Shown here: positions 54,379-64,000 of the stretch, in pieces | How the letters are laid out: the number at the start of each line of letters is the position of its first letter | Position numbering within the stretch: position 1 is the stretch's first letter | Notes under the pieces: model-generated | Told to the model about the DNA's origin: nothing | Databases searched by the model: none | The model's input: the letters and a program-made list of their open reading frames with translations, nothing else | Translations under genes and position numbers: made by a program | NCBI RefSeq assembly: GCF_964275005.1 | Contig: NC_092705.1 | Coordinates: forward strand, 1,130,071-1,194,070 | Source of the DNA: Diadema setosum | Taxonomy: Eukaryota > Echinodermata > Echinoidea > Diadematoida > Diadematidae | DNA: 64,000 nt | Direction of reading: 5' to 3'

Positions 54379-55700
54379 ACTGTAAAGCAAGAAATTTTTA
54401 TGGCATGAAATTTTCTTGAATTGCCACTGGCATTCATTGAATATACTGTACGTGTAGTGTTGACAAGAACTTTCATGTGGATTTATTGTCCCCGCCGAAC
54501 GAGTTCGAGCAGGGGACTATGAAACGGGCTCCGTACGTGTGTGTGTCCGTGTGTCCGTCCGTGCGTCCGTGCGTCCGTGTGTCCGTCCGTGCGTCCGTCC
54601 GTGCGTCCGTGCGTCCGTGTGTGATCAAAATGTTCAAAATGCTACTCCTTCGCCATTTCTAACCCGATTTTGATTCTGTTTGCTTTATATGATAGCACTA
54701 CATGGGAGCTTTGAAACTTCTATAAAGAATTTCAGTTGTGACCTTTGACCTTGACCTTTGACCTATATTGTACATTTTGCTTCAAAATGCTACTCCTTCG
54801 CCATTTCTAACCCGATTTTGATTCCGTTTGCTTTATATGATGGCACTAGGTGAGGGCTTCAAAACTTCTACACAGAATTTTGACCTTTGACTTCTTTGAC
54901 CTTTGACCTTGATTTTTTGCCTATATTGTACATTGGCTACAAAATGCTACTCCTTCGCCATTTCTAACCCGATTTCGATTCCGTTTGCTTTATATGATGG
55001 CACTAGGTGAGGGCTTCAAAACTTCTACGCAGAATTCTGACCTTTGACTTCTTTGACCTTTGACCTTGATTTTTGACCTAAATTGTACATTTTGCTACAA
55101 AATGCTACTCCTTCGCCATTTGTAACCCGATTTCAATTCCGTTTGCTTTAAGTGATGGCACTTGGTGAGGGCTTCAAAACTTCTACACAGAATTTTGACC
55201 TTTGACTTCTTTGACCTCTGACCTTGATTTTTGACCTGTATTGTACATTTTGCTATTAAATGCTACTCCTTCGCCATTTCTAACCCGATTTCGATTCCGT
55301 TTGCTTTATGTGATGGCACTAGGTGAGGGCTTCAAAACTTCTACACAGAATTTTGTCCTTTGACTTCTTTGACCTTTGACCTTGATTTTTTACCTATATT
55401 GTACATTGGCTACAAAATGCTACTCCTTCGCCATTTCTAACCCGATTTCGATTCCGTTTGCTTTATGTGATGGCACTAGGTGAGGGCTTCAAAGCTTCTA
55501 CATAGAATTTTGACCTTTGACTTCTTTGACCTTTGACCTTGATCTTTTTACCTATATTGTACATTTTGCTACTAAATGCTACTTCCGGCGGGGACATATA
55601 TTACGCACCGCGTAATTTCTACTTTTCCTTGTTTTCATGAATCTTGGCGCTCGCAAAATTTGCAAAATTAAAATGCCTGTGAAAATTTCTGGTTTTACAG
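54379..55700. mobile_element. Mariner-type MITE split by the nuclear-receptor-site element
   Basis: The left end CTGTAAAGCAAGAAATTTTT (54379) and right end TTTCTGGTTTTACAG (55700) are inverted and flanked by TA. The tandem element copy B sits between them, so it landed inside an older MITE. Confidence 0.65.
54488..55635 (-). repeat. Nuclear-receptor-site tandem element, copy B
   Basis: Inverted relative to copy A. It begins TTGTCCCCGCCGAACGAG, has a long GTCCGTGCGTCCGTG-type repeat (about 54535-54625), then about six units of 150-160 bp starting ATGCTACTCCTTCGCCATTT, and ends near TCCGGCGGGGACATATATTA and CTACTTTTCCTTGTTTTC. Perfect TGACCTTTGACCT (DR1 read on the other strand) occurs in most units, twice in the first. 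Unlike copy A it has no internal insertions. Confidence 0.85.
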
Positions 55701-57328
55701 TAACTACAAACTGTTCAAGCAATAGGAGTGCCATGTAGTATTCTGAATACCATGTGTCATCATATTTGCTTATAGACAGACTTTCAAATGGTTGCATATA
55801 CAGCATTCTAAGTGGAAACAGAGGAATGTATGTATTTCTCTGATTCCACGTAGAATGCTGTATACACCATTTAACAAGTCTAATTTTTCACAAATTGGGA
55901 CTGGCCAACAATTTCGCAAGTGGTTGAATATGCAAGTGTGGAGTACAGTAATGAACGGAGAAATGTACACACGCTTGCCACAGTCATGACGAGATCAGAA
56001 TTAATACTTATGCATGTTTTAAAATTTGCAAAAAGCGCCTGACTTGCGAAATTCACAAAAATAAAAACCTTGCGAAATATAGTGTTAGTCAGTTTGCGAT
56101 GTCAACCAATAACTGTCTGCTGCACTGTCACTGCTTTCATATGAGATTTCCATTAAATGTGCAGTAAACAATCCTCTTATATGATGTGCAATGGAGCTGT
56201 CTTAATACTGTGTAAGCCCTTTACTGATCAAAGTATGTAACTGGATATACAACTATACTCTGATTTGAAGAATCTGTTAATGTACATCCATGGAAAGCAT
56301 TCTATGCATTCCTTTGTAATTTCTTTTGTATCTTTTGTATCTATGGAATTGTGCAGTAGAAGTATTGAGAGATGATGTTTTGTATAAATACAATGTATGA
56401 CAACCTTGCATAATTTCACAACATTCATATCAATGGTGCAGGATACTGTAAGATATGCCTACTTGGGAAAAGAAGGTTGGGAATTAATGTCTGCAAATGT
56501 GCTGGTACATGTATGAAAAGATACTAGTAGCACCATGGCAACCATTTAAAATAAAGATTAATGGCACTTCATGTTTCATCATATGTCAAATGTTATGCAG
56601 GTTTCAGACCTTCATCCAGCAATTCAGCATCTGGTGTATGTTTCTGTTTTTGTTTTTGTGTACATGTATTTATAATAAACTCACATGTTGACTCTAGTTT
56701 GTTCTTCAGTGTAGATTTCTTTTTAGTGTCCACTAAAATGTTAAGTGTGAAGATTGACAGTATTTTGAAGTATGTTTTCAGATCAGCAGATTTCAAACAC
56801 ATGGTAAGTGACATACCACTATATGACAGTGATAAAGTCATGGACAATAAAGCAAAGAAAACAGCAAAACAAACAAACAAACAAACAAACAAAAATGGTT
56901 GAATTGGATTATGATCAGAAGTTTGGTATGCTCTATTTGTTTAGTTCAAAAGTAGCTGGTTGAGTTACCCCTGTCTGAATTTCAAAGTCTATGGATGCTT
57001 TCAAGTTCAAAATTGTTCAGGTTTATGAAGCACGTTACCGTGGTCATTTGAATTTACATTTTTTGTTAATACCCATCTCCCACGCACTTCACAATCATAA
57101 AGTCACAATTCAGTGATTGTATCAGGTTCTTGTGGCGATGGGTCAAATAGTATTTTTGCAACTCTGACATGGATAGACAAGAGGGTAAAAATAATTTGGA
57201 AGTCTTCTGCTTTGTCTTTTTTCTTCTTTTTTTTTTCTTTGCATGTTATTAGAGATATCAACTCACCTTGTACATGTAATAGTCAAACACACTCCCATGT
57301 GATAAACTATCAGACTAACAACAGTGAG

Positions 57329-57720
57329 TTAAAGGAATGGTATAGTGGTGGAGATGGGATGCAGATTTTCAGCATTCTGTGATGATTTTTTGAGATAAGT
57401 AGCCCCGTATGAAATACGAAAGAGCATACAATTCTAAGAGGAATTCAAAGTTTGATGATAATCGGTTTTGGTATGGCTTAGATATCAAAAAACAAAATAA
57501 AATAGGGTGGTCCTATTAAAAGGTGGGTCCCACCTCTTATTACGACTTCTATGTTTCTTTCAATATCTCGGCCATTTCAAAACTGATTTTCATCAAATAA
57601 ACTTTTAATTTCTCTTAAAAGTGTTTGTGCTTTTATATTTCATATAAGTGGTTTCTCATTATCTGGCAAAAAGGTAAAACAGAAATCCCAATCTCAACCA
57701 AAACTAGACCATCCCTTTAA
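57329..57720. mobile_element. 392-bp TTAA-flanked foldback MITE, copy 2
   Basis: TTAA at 57329-57332 and 57717-57720. Same length as copy 1. Shared blocks are ATGAAATACGAAAGAGCAT, 'tttgatgataatcggtttt' and TTTTCATCAAATAAACTTTT. Confidence 0.8.
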
Positions 57721-57929
57721 GTGTGATTTTAAAGTGCAATTTCACATTACTTTGAAATTCATTTTAGTGAAGAAAGTAAAATCAAGCAAACAGATAATGA
57801 AAGTTTCATCAAAACTGCGATGAAAAAAAAAGGAACATTATTGCAGTGCCTGTAACTGTAAAAAGTGTAGCATATACTATACACAACATAACCTCTTAGT
57901 CCAGTAAAAAAAATTTCAGACCTGGAAAA

Positions 57930-58580
57930 ATTGTTAAGTACGAGATTTTCCTTGTTGTTATTGTTGTTGATGATGATCCGTGTTCTAGAAGGGTATTGAA
58001 GTAAATTTAGCTTTGTTACCACCTTGGCAAGCTTGGGCAACTTTTTTTTATTAGCTTAATTAGCATAATTATGTAATTGGCATATTGTAAGATATGTTTT
58101 ATATTACTGATTTTAAGACAGGAAGCCTGAAAACCTGGGAAATACAACTTTTTGAGGGGTTTCTATGAGGAGTCCATTCATAACACAAGTTTCCACTTTT
58201 TCAAATTATGCAAGTGTCTTGAATATCGTAATTAGCATAATGAGCTAATTTGCATATGTATAATGGTGAAGTAGATAGTAATTACATATACCATGTGTAT
58301 GACCTGAAAATGTTGTTAAGTACAAGTTGTTGTTGTCTCATATTTTAGATGGCTATTGAAGTAAACTAAGCTTGGTTGTCACCTTAACAACCTTAATCTT
58401 TCATTTTTATTAGTCTCATTAGCGTATTCAGCTAATTAGCGCAATGTGTAATATGTTCTTAATTTCACCGCAGAGAGCCCGAAAACACAATTTCCCTGTT
58501 GTATTTATGCAAATTAGCTCATCATGCTAATTATGATATTCAAGACACTTGCATCATCTCAAATTGGAAACTTGTGTTAT
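57930..58580. repeat. Diverged repeat with two related halves
   Basis: Blocks GGCTATTGAAGTAAACT, 'gttaagtacaagttgttg' and 'aattagcataatgagctaat' appear twice, partly inverted. This suggests a decayed foldback or a duplicated element. Non-coding; boundaries uncertain. Confidence 0.45.
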
Positions 58581-58599
58581 AAATGGATTCCTCGTCTGT

Positions 58600-59100
58600 C
58601 GTTATAAAATATGAGTTAGGGATAGAAACAACCAATGTGAAAATGTCAATCAGTATAATCAATGTTAAGTGTTGCTAAATATACAAAATGTGAACAATAG
58701 ATATAATAAAATCGTTTATGCGATAAATCGTTTAAAGTTATGGTTTATTGAGAAAAATAGTTATATATTCTTCTATTTTAGGATACTGCAAAATGTTTAT
58801 ATGGTAGGATGTTTTGTGATACAACTGATCTCAACAATTCAATTCAATTCAATTCAATTCAAATGATTTTATTTCCAAATTAAGTAATACAAAGCAATAT
58901 ACATAATGCTTACATGAGTACATAATATTTTAAGGAACTTTGAATCACATAAGTTTCAACAAAACACGGATACAATATCATAATGACATCAGCTTTGGTT
59001 TTTTGATAAAGAAACAAGTAACACATATAACACATATGCAGCAAATGTCATAACTCGAACATTTATTAGATTACTGCTCCCAATTGTAAACAGTACCTTT
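58600..59100. repeat. Interspersed repeat with an inserted LINE tail
   Basis: ATATGGTAGGATGTTTTGTG and ATACAACTGAT are shared with 30-165. Downstream parts of the same repeat (CATAACTCGAACATTTATTA, ACTGCTCCCAATTGTAAAC) resume at about 59040. Between them (about 58830-59015), an ATTCA repeat plus AT-rich sequence reads on the - strand as a LINE 3' end with a TTGAA-type tail. 'gagttagggatagaaacaac' is also found near 40907. Confidence 0.55.
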
Positions 59101-59756
59101 AATGATGTTGCAGAGCGGAGCGATATGAAGAAGGCAAAAGGAGAATTCCGAAGAGGTTCATGTTTATGAAACGTTAACATTAATTTTTCTTAACATGTTA
59201 CTGACATAGATTGTAAAGGTAATCTTAATCCCCTGCCTTCTGAAGGAAGTTAGTCAAGGGCTCTTCCATCATCCTATTATTATATATAAAAAAAAATAAC
59301 AAAAAATGAAACTACTCTGGTGGTAGGGCCCAAATTCTGGACCCTCTCGTAAATTTTTCATTTCGATTGCGAATCCTAGACCTTGTGTGGAGAAAGAAAT
59401 CCCGGGTAAAGCATCGTGTACGCATGTACACGGTAAAGATTCGAACACAATCACTATTCACAATATGGATCTCGTGGTAGATCAGAATCTGTAACAATAT
59501 CCACTACACGTATCACAAACTCTTAATATCAAAGAGCAGACGGCACATAGACGTGGACAAGTAGTATTTTTTCATTATGTTTACTTGCTGAGTGCAAAGT
59601 GTGACTCATACATCTTCCTTCCGGTTGGAAGTCATGGCCTTGAAAATGAAACAACCGTTAGCAGTTGTGCGTTTTTATGATATTGTGTCTGTTCGTACCA
59701 TGCATTTCCCATAGTCTGTCATAGATTCGTTGATTTTATGATGCATAGATAAGTGT

Positions 59757-59935
59757 CCACTCAACACGGGCGGATCCAGGAATTCCGTAAACGGGGGGGG
59801 GGGGGGGGGGGAGGGGAGGGGTGGGGTTACAAGATTAAAGGGGGCGCAACACCCCCTCCATTTTCTAATTTTTTTTTTAAAACAAATATAAAGGGGGCGC
59901 CCGATGCACCCCCACCATCCGCCACTGCTCAAACG
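59757..59935. mobile_element. Short TIR element with G/C runs
   Basis: GGGCGGATCCAGGAATTCC at the left and CACCATCCGCCACTG at the right are imperfectly inverted. The interior has a long G run and GGGGGCGC blocks. Non-coding. I recall similar GGCGGATCCAGGA ends from fish and invertebrate DNA transposons; class not assigned. Confidence 0.5.
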
Positions 59936-60156
59936 TTTATTCATGTATCTTCTGCGTTTACTCTTGAAAGTTATTTCCCCCTCATCTAGGCTACTCCATC
60001 TCCCTGATTTTTTTCCAGTCTTTCTGTGATACCTTTCATCCTCTTCATATCCTTAACGCTCTCTGGAGTCTTAGACCACCTCGTCAAATTCGATTTGTGG
60101 TGCCTTTTATCTCTATGAGAAATCATATGTGTTCGCATTTTGTTTTGGTTAAATAT

Positions 60157-60207
60157 TTGTTTGTTTGTTTGTTTGTTTGTTTGTTTGTTTGTTTGTTTGT
60201 TTGTTTG
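60157..60207 (+). repeat. TTTG microsatellite
   Basis: About 12-13 uninterrupted TTTG units. The open frame through it is an artefact of the repeat. Confidence 0.95.
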
Positions 60208-60499
60208 ACGTTATTTCATCACGGATTAAAAGCCTACTTTCAGAAGTTAGCTGGCTTTCAGCAAAGCCGTGAACATCTATACTAAGGGTGTGTTTACAAA
60301 CAAAGTAATAATGACTCAAATGTAATTAGATCATGCACAAATCAAAAGTAGCATGAAAAGTGTTAGATTATGTATATTTCTATTTCTCCCTTCTTCTTTT
60401 CACTTCAATATGAAAAACTTTGCGTAATTCCATATCTATGTACCTCTGCGTCTAAGAATAAGTAATTAAAGCGATGTCGCATTCCGACAATTTGTTATT

Positions 60500-60640
60500 A
60501 TGTTACATAAATGCTTTATACTATTTTTGTTATTATAATGATATGTTACATATTGTCTTCTCATATGTTATGATAGTTTTCCATTCTCTATGTCTGCATT
60601 TAAAAGTAAAAATATTGAACTGAATGAATGAATGATTATG
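60500..60640 (+). repeat. LINE-like 3' tail with AATG repeat
   Basis: AT-rich sequence ending 'attgaactgaatgaatgaatg', again the form of a LINE 3' end. No coding part. Confidence 0.35.
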
Positions 60641-60905
60641 TAGTTGCTTAACCGTCTGACAAGACCAATGAAAACAGGTGCATCCCTTTGATGAGTAGAG
60701 CATGTACACTCGAGAAATAAAGACAAGTTTAAGTTCTTACATTAGCCTATACGGGCATTCTGAATTCTTACAAATCTTCCATAGATAGCTTTATCTGTGT
60801 AAATTCACTTTTATCAATTTAAGTCGATACTTTTGGTTATTGTTTTTGGAGACAAGTCAATAATACACTTTATAACACTTTTTGGCTAAGGCCTGTAAAG
60901 GTCTC

Positions 60906-60908
<3 letters not shown>

Positions 60909-60969
<61 letters not shown>

Positions 60970-60972
60970 ATG

Positions 60973-61062
<90 letters not shown>

Positions 61063-61076
61063 ACACATATATATAA
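60909..61076 (+). repeat. TA/TG microsatellite
   Basis: About 165 bp of TA dinucleotides with a TG run near 60953-60970. The length is probably unreliable in assemblies. Confidence 0.95.
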
Positions 61077-61499
61077 TTGCCGTTATCTTTGTTATTAACA
61101 TTGAACGATTGCAGAATGTTAGCTTTATGCATTTATTATCATTATTTCTTTCATTACCAATATAACGATTCACCGCCTATTATCGATTGTTATTCACGAA
61201 CGCAAAGTTTGTGCTTGATATGGAGTAATAAGAGAAAATCGGTACAAACTGCAATGCGAATATCGTACTCCAAAATATCGTTTTAATGATTTAAGCCAGT
61301 TAATACAATATTCAAATCAAAGAAAACAAAAAACAACAGTTTGACATATAGCACGAGTGTTTGTGTTGTTTGCGTTTAGTGTATGTGTGCGTTTATGTGT
61401 GTGTATGTGTGTATGTGCCTTTTATTCGATGTTTCTTGAGAGATGATGATAGTGAAGGGGAGGAGAAATTGGAGCGAACAGGTGCTGTACCCTACCTAA

Positions 61500-62249
61500 T
61501 TACGAACCCGTTTGTCTCTACCTAAACTGAGTATTAGAACAGACTCTGACAAGAAGAGCGATAGTTTTCCTTCGACAGGTGACGCCTGGACTGGCCCTGA
61601 TTTTCGATTAAACTGACGACTTGGATTATGATCTAGTCGCTTTCTGTGAATGGCTTAAAGTTTCCAAACACCTGGACTACACGAACAAGAAATCTCCAAA
61701 CTAACGCTGAAGACAAGTTGAACACTGCATGTATTTGCTTTCGTAGCCTTACCTGCCAGCGACCAGACACTCTTCATTAAGCGAGAATCATATCAAAATG
61801 CGTGACTGCTGCACCTTGGCTACGACTGTTAAATTGTGAACGACCTGCTGGTTCCCGAGACTAGAGAACTTTCTGCTGTCGCTCCTGTGACTGACCGCTT
61901 TTGGTTTGTACGCGTAAAGCAAAAGTTTTTATCGTTTCCTTGCAGTGCGTGCACAATGGATTGGTGCGTATCGAAGGCTGAAATTGATATGGTGGAACAA
62001 GGCATAAAGTGCCGGGGCAATTGTCCGGGACTAATCCTAATGTGACACGATTAAATCGCCTTACGGACAAAGGGTAGGATTGGAAGTGTTTTCCACTTTC
62101 ATTCTGAGAGCTGAATGCATGGATACACCGCTGGCAGGAAGCGATGTCTTTTAAGAATTGCCAATAGCTCTTTGGGAAATAACTTGGTACTAACTTTGGA
62201 ACGTTATTTGACCATCTGGCGATTACGATTGACCGATTCGTCAAAATTT
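61500..62249 (+). other. Possible 5' UTR exon of a downstream gene
   Basis: This stretch is richer in G+C and CpG than its surroundings, free of the repeats seen elsewhere, and ends at a good donor (ATTTCTG then GTAAGCTT, at about 62249-62250). It holds several short ATG frames and no long one. It looks like a leader exon whose coding exons lie right of the window. Nothing proves transcription, and the left edge is a guess. Confidence 0.35.
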
Positions 62250-64000
62250 CTGGTAAGCTTTACTAAAATCTTATTTTCCATTTTTAACGAATGGTTTAGA
62301 TACTAGTAAATTGTATATTTCACTGATGCAATTTTACTGAGATACGAACCTGTATAGTCGCCTACGATCATACATTCGTACCAGCATGTTTTGACTTTCG
62401 CTGTTCTAAATATATCGGCTATCAACATATGTTTTTCCTTTTGAAAAACGTCACTAAGGTGATGGATACAATGTTGATAAAGAGAGTGATTATTGGTATT
62501 AAAATGAATGCGATGGTCAAAAGCACATGGGCTTATAAATCATTCAGGCCTTTAGTAATACAGTCGACGCTCATGTCAAATTGAATATATAATCTCAACT
62601 ACCTATGTCAATAATCTATTTCTTGTCAACTATACTCCGTTCTTTTTTTTAATATACCTGACAAAGATTTGCTTAACATTGCATATAATTGATGAGAGGC
62701 GGGCTTTCACGAAGTTCCGCAGAACATCAGTGGTTACTTCTTTTCACAAAGTATACGAAACAGCTCTCGTAAATCGTATGGGTAGAAATGGAGGCAGTGT
62801 ATATTTCAAGAATCACTCTTTTCATGGTTTAGAGACAACGCTGGAGATGAAATTAATATATCGTGCTTCAAAAAAAGGGGATGGGGAGCGTAAAATGTAT
62901 TGGATCACCTGCAAAACAGTGATGTAAAGGAGCGTGTTTGCGCGCGGTCACGGGTCGTACCCTCCCCCTTTTGATGACGGGAGGGTCATGTTTTTACACC
63001 TAACATAATGGAAATCCCCATCGCAGGAACGGACAAAGGGGAGGTATCCTGCCATTGGTAGACACGGGGAAAGGTACAGATTGTTGTGCCCATGCATCAC
63101 CCTATAATTAAGCCCAGTGAGTCTATTTTGTTCGCGATGGCCTTGACCATGGTGTGTTAGAGAGCATAATTTTCACGGTCACCGGAAGGAGGTATACTGA
63201 TCTATGGTCACACTTCCCACACGGGATTTCGAAACGTAATAATGATATTCTGATTGTTAAAAGCTACTGAATGTGGGGCTTTTGCCATTTCTTTTCACTT
63301 CTGCTCAGTGCGTACATGAGTTAACATAATCATGACCATTCGCAAAAAAAAAAGATCAAAACGCAATTGAAAATACAAAAATAGGTGGAAATAACGGAAA
63401 TGTCGTATTAAAGGTAATTTTGCAGAGGCAGTGTGAAATGTTGCCTTCATCATTTCAAAATTTCGAACGTAGGCAAAAGAGTGACGCAAAGTATATATTT
63501 TGCACTGTGAGGGAAATTATATAAGCCTACATTCTTAACTTCACAAAACGACTGCTTTCTTCTCGACTGATTTGGTTTGGTTTGGCTTTATTTTTGTATT
63601 CTTTTTGTTTTCTCCAAGTGCAGTGACACATCAAAACAAATTGATACAAACTATATCTGATAAGTCAAACATATAGCAATGTAGGAATTATCAATTTCAT
63701 AATGTTTATCCCTGATTATGAACAAGGGAGCTATAGCGTGAAGAAGGAAAAAATCAATACAGGGGACCGTCATCATAATTAGCAGAGCTTGACGTGGATG
63801 AGGCCATATCATATCCATCTATATTACTTTACCATTACATATATATATCAAGTTAAGTTTTACCGTATTTATTATGTATTCCTTAAGAATGACCACACAA
63901 CTTGGATGACACAATATCTTGCTTACGTGACTGTGTATTTGGGCTTTGTGCTTGAAAAGAAACTGCTGTATAATATGAAATATATCAACCATTACACACA
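62250..64000. other. No gene seen; LINE-like tail near the end
   Basis: AT-rich sequence with no convincing exon. At about 63568-63740 TTTGGTTTGGTTTGGC is followed by AT-rich sequence, which on the - strand reads as a LINE 3' end with a CCAAA tail. Confidence 0.4.

Noticed and set aside
60857-61165. Tyr/Ile repeat frames on both strands
   Set aside because: Translations of the TA/TG microsatellite.

Overview
This window is nuclear DNA from a marine invertebrate deuterostome. It is AT-rich and intron-rich, and packed with small DNA transposons. The protein sequences and repeat families fit an echinoderm, most likely a sea urchin, but I cannot prove the species. I see no bacterial or organellar sequence, no CRISPR array, and no LTR or capsid-bearing element.

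Three protein genes can be built exon by exon, with matching phases at every junction. (1) The last six coding exons of PSMD1/Rpn2, a 26S proteasome base subunit, lie on the + strand (5815-15415); the 5' part is outside the window. (2) A complete ALG9, the ER alpha-1,2-mannosyltransferase of N-glycan assembly, lies on the - strand in 17 coding exons (39837 down to 20645) and encodes 613 residues. (3) A gene I do not recognise lies on the + strand (42436-53097) in eight coding exons and encodes about 310-322 residues. PSMD1 and ALG9 are tail to tail. ALG9 and the unknown gene are head to head across about 2.6 kb that should hold both promoters. A GC-richer stretch ending in a good splice donor (about 61500-62249) may be the first exon of a further gene to the right.

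Most of the rest is intron or intergenic DNA filled with mobile-element fossils. These include at least ten TTAA-flanked MITE-like copies (a 92-bp family with six copies, a 392-bp family with two, and two singletons), TA-flanked mariner-type MITEs, hAT-like and Harbinger-like foldbacks, tRNA-derived SINE pieces, and LINE 3' tails. Two larger elements carry internal tandem arrays. One (about 7806-8880) has 320-bp units. The other occurs twice in opposite orientations (about 33351-34725 and 54488-55635) and has 150-160-bp units, most of which contain a perfect DR1 nuclear-receptor site. That second family is the most interesting candidate for an undescribed function. Several insertions are nested, which gives a relative order of events.
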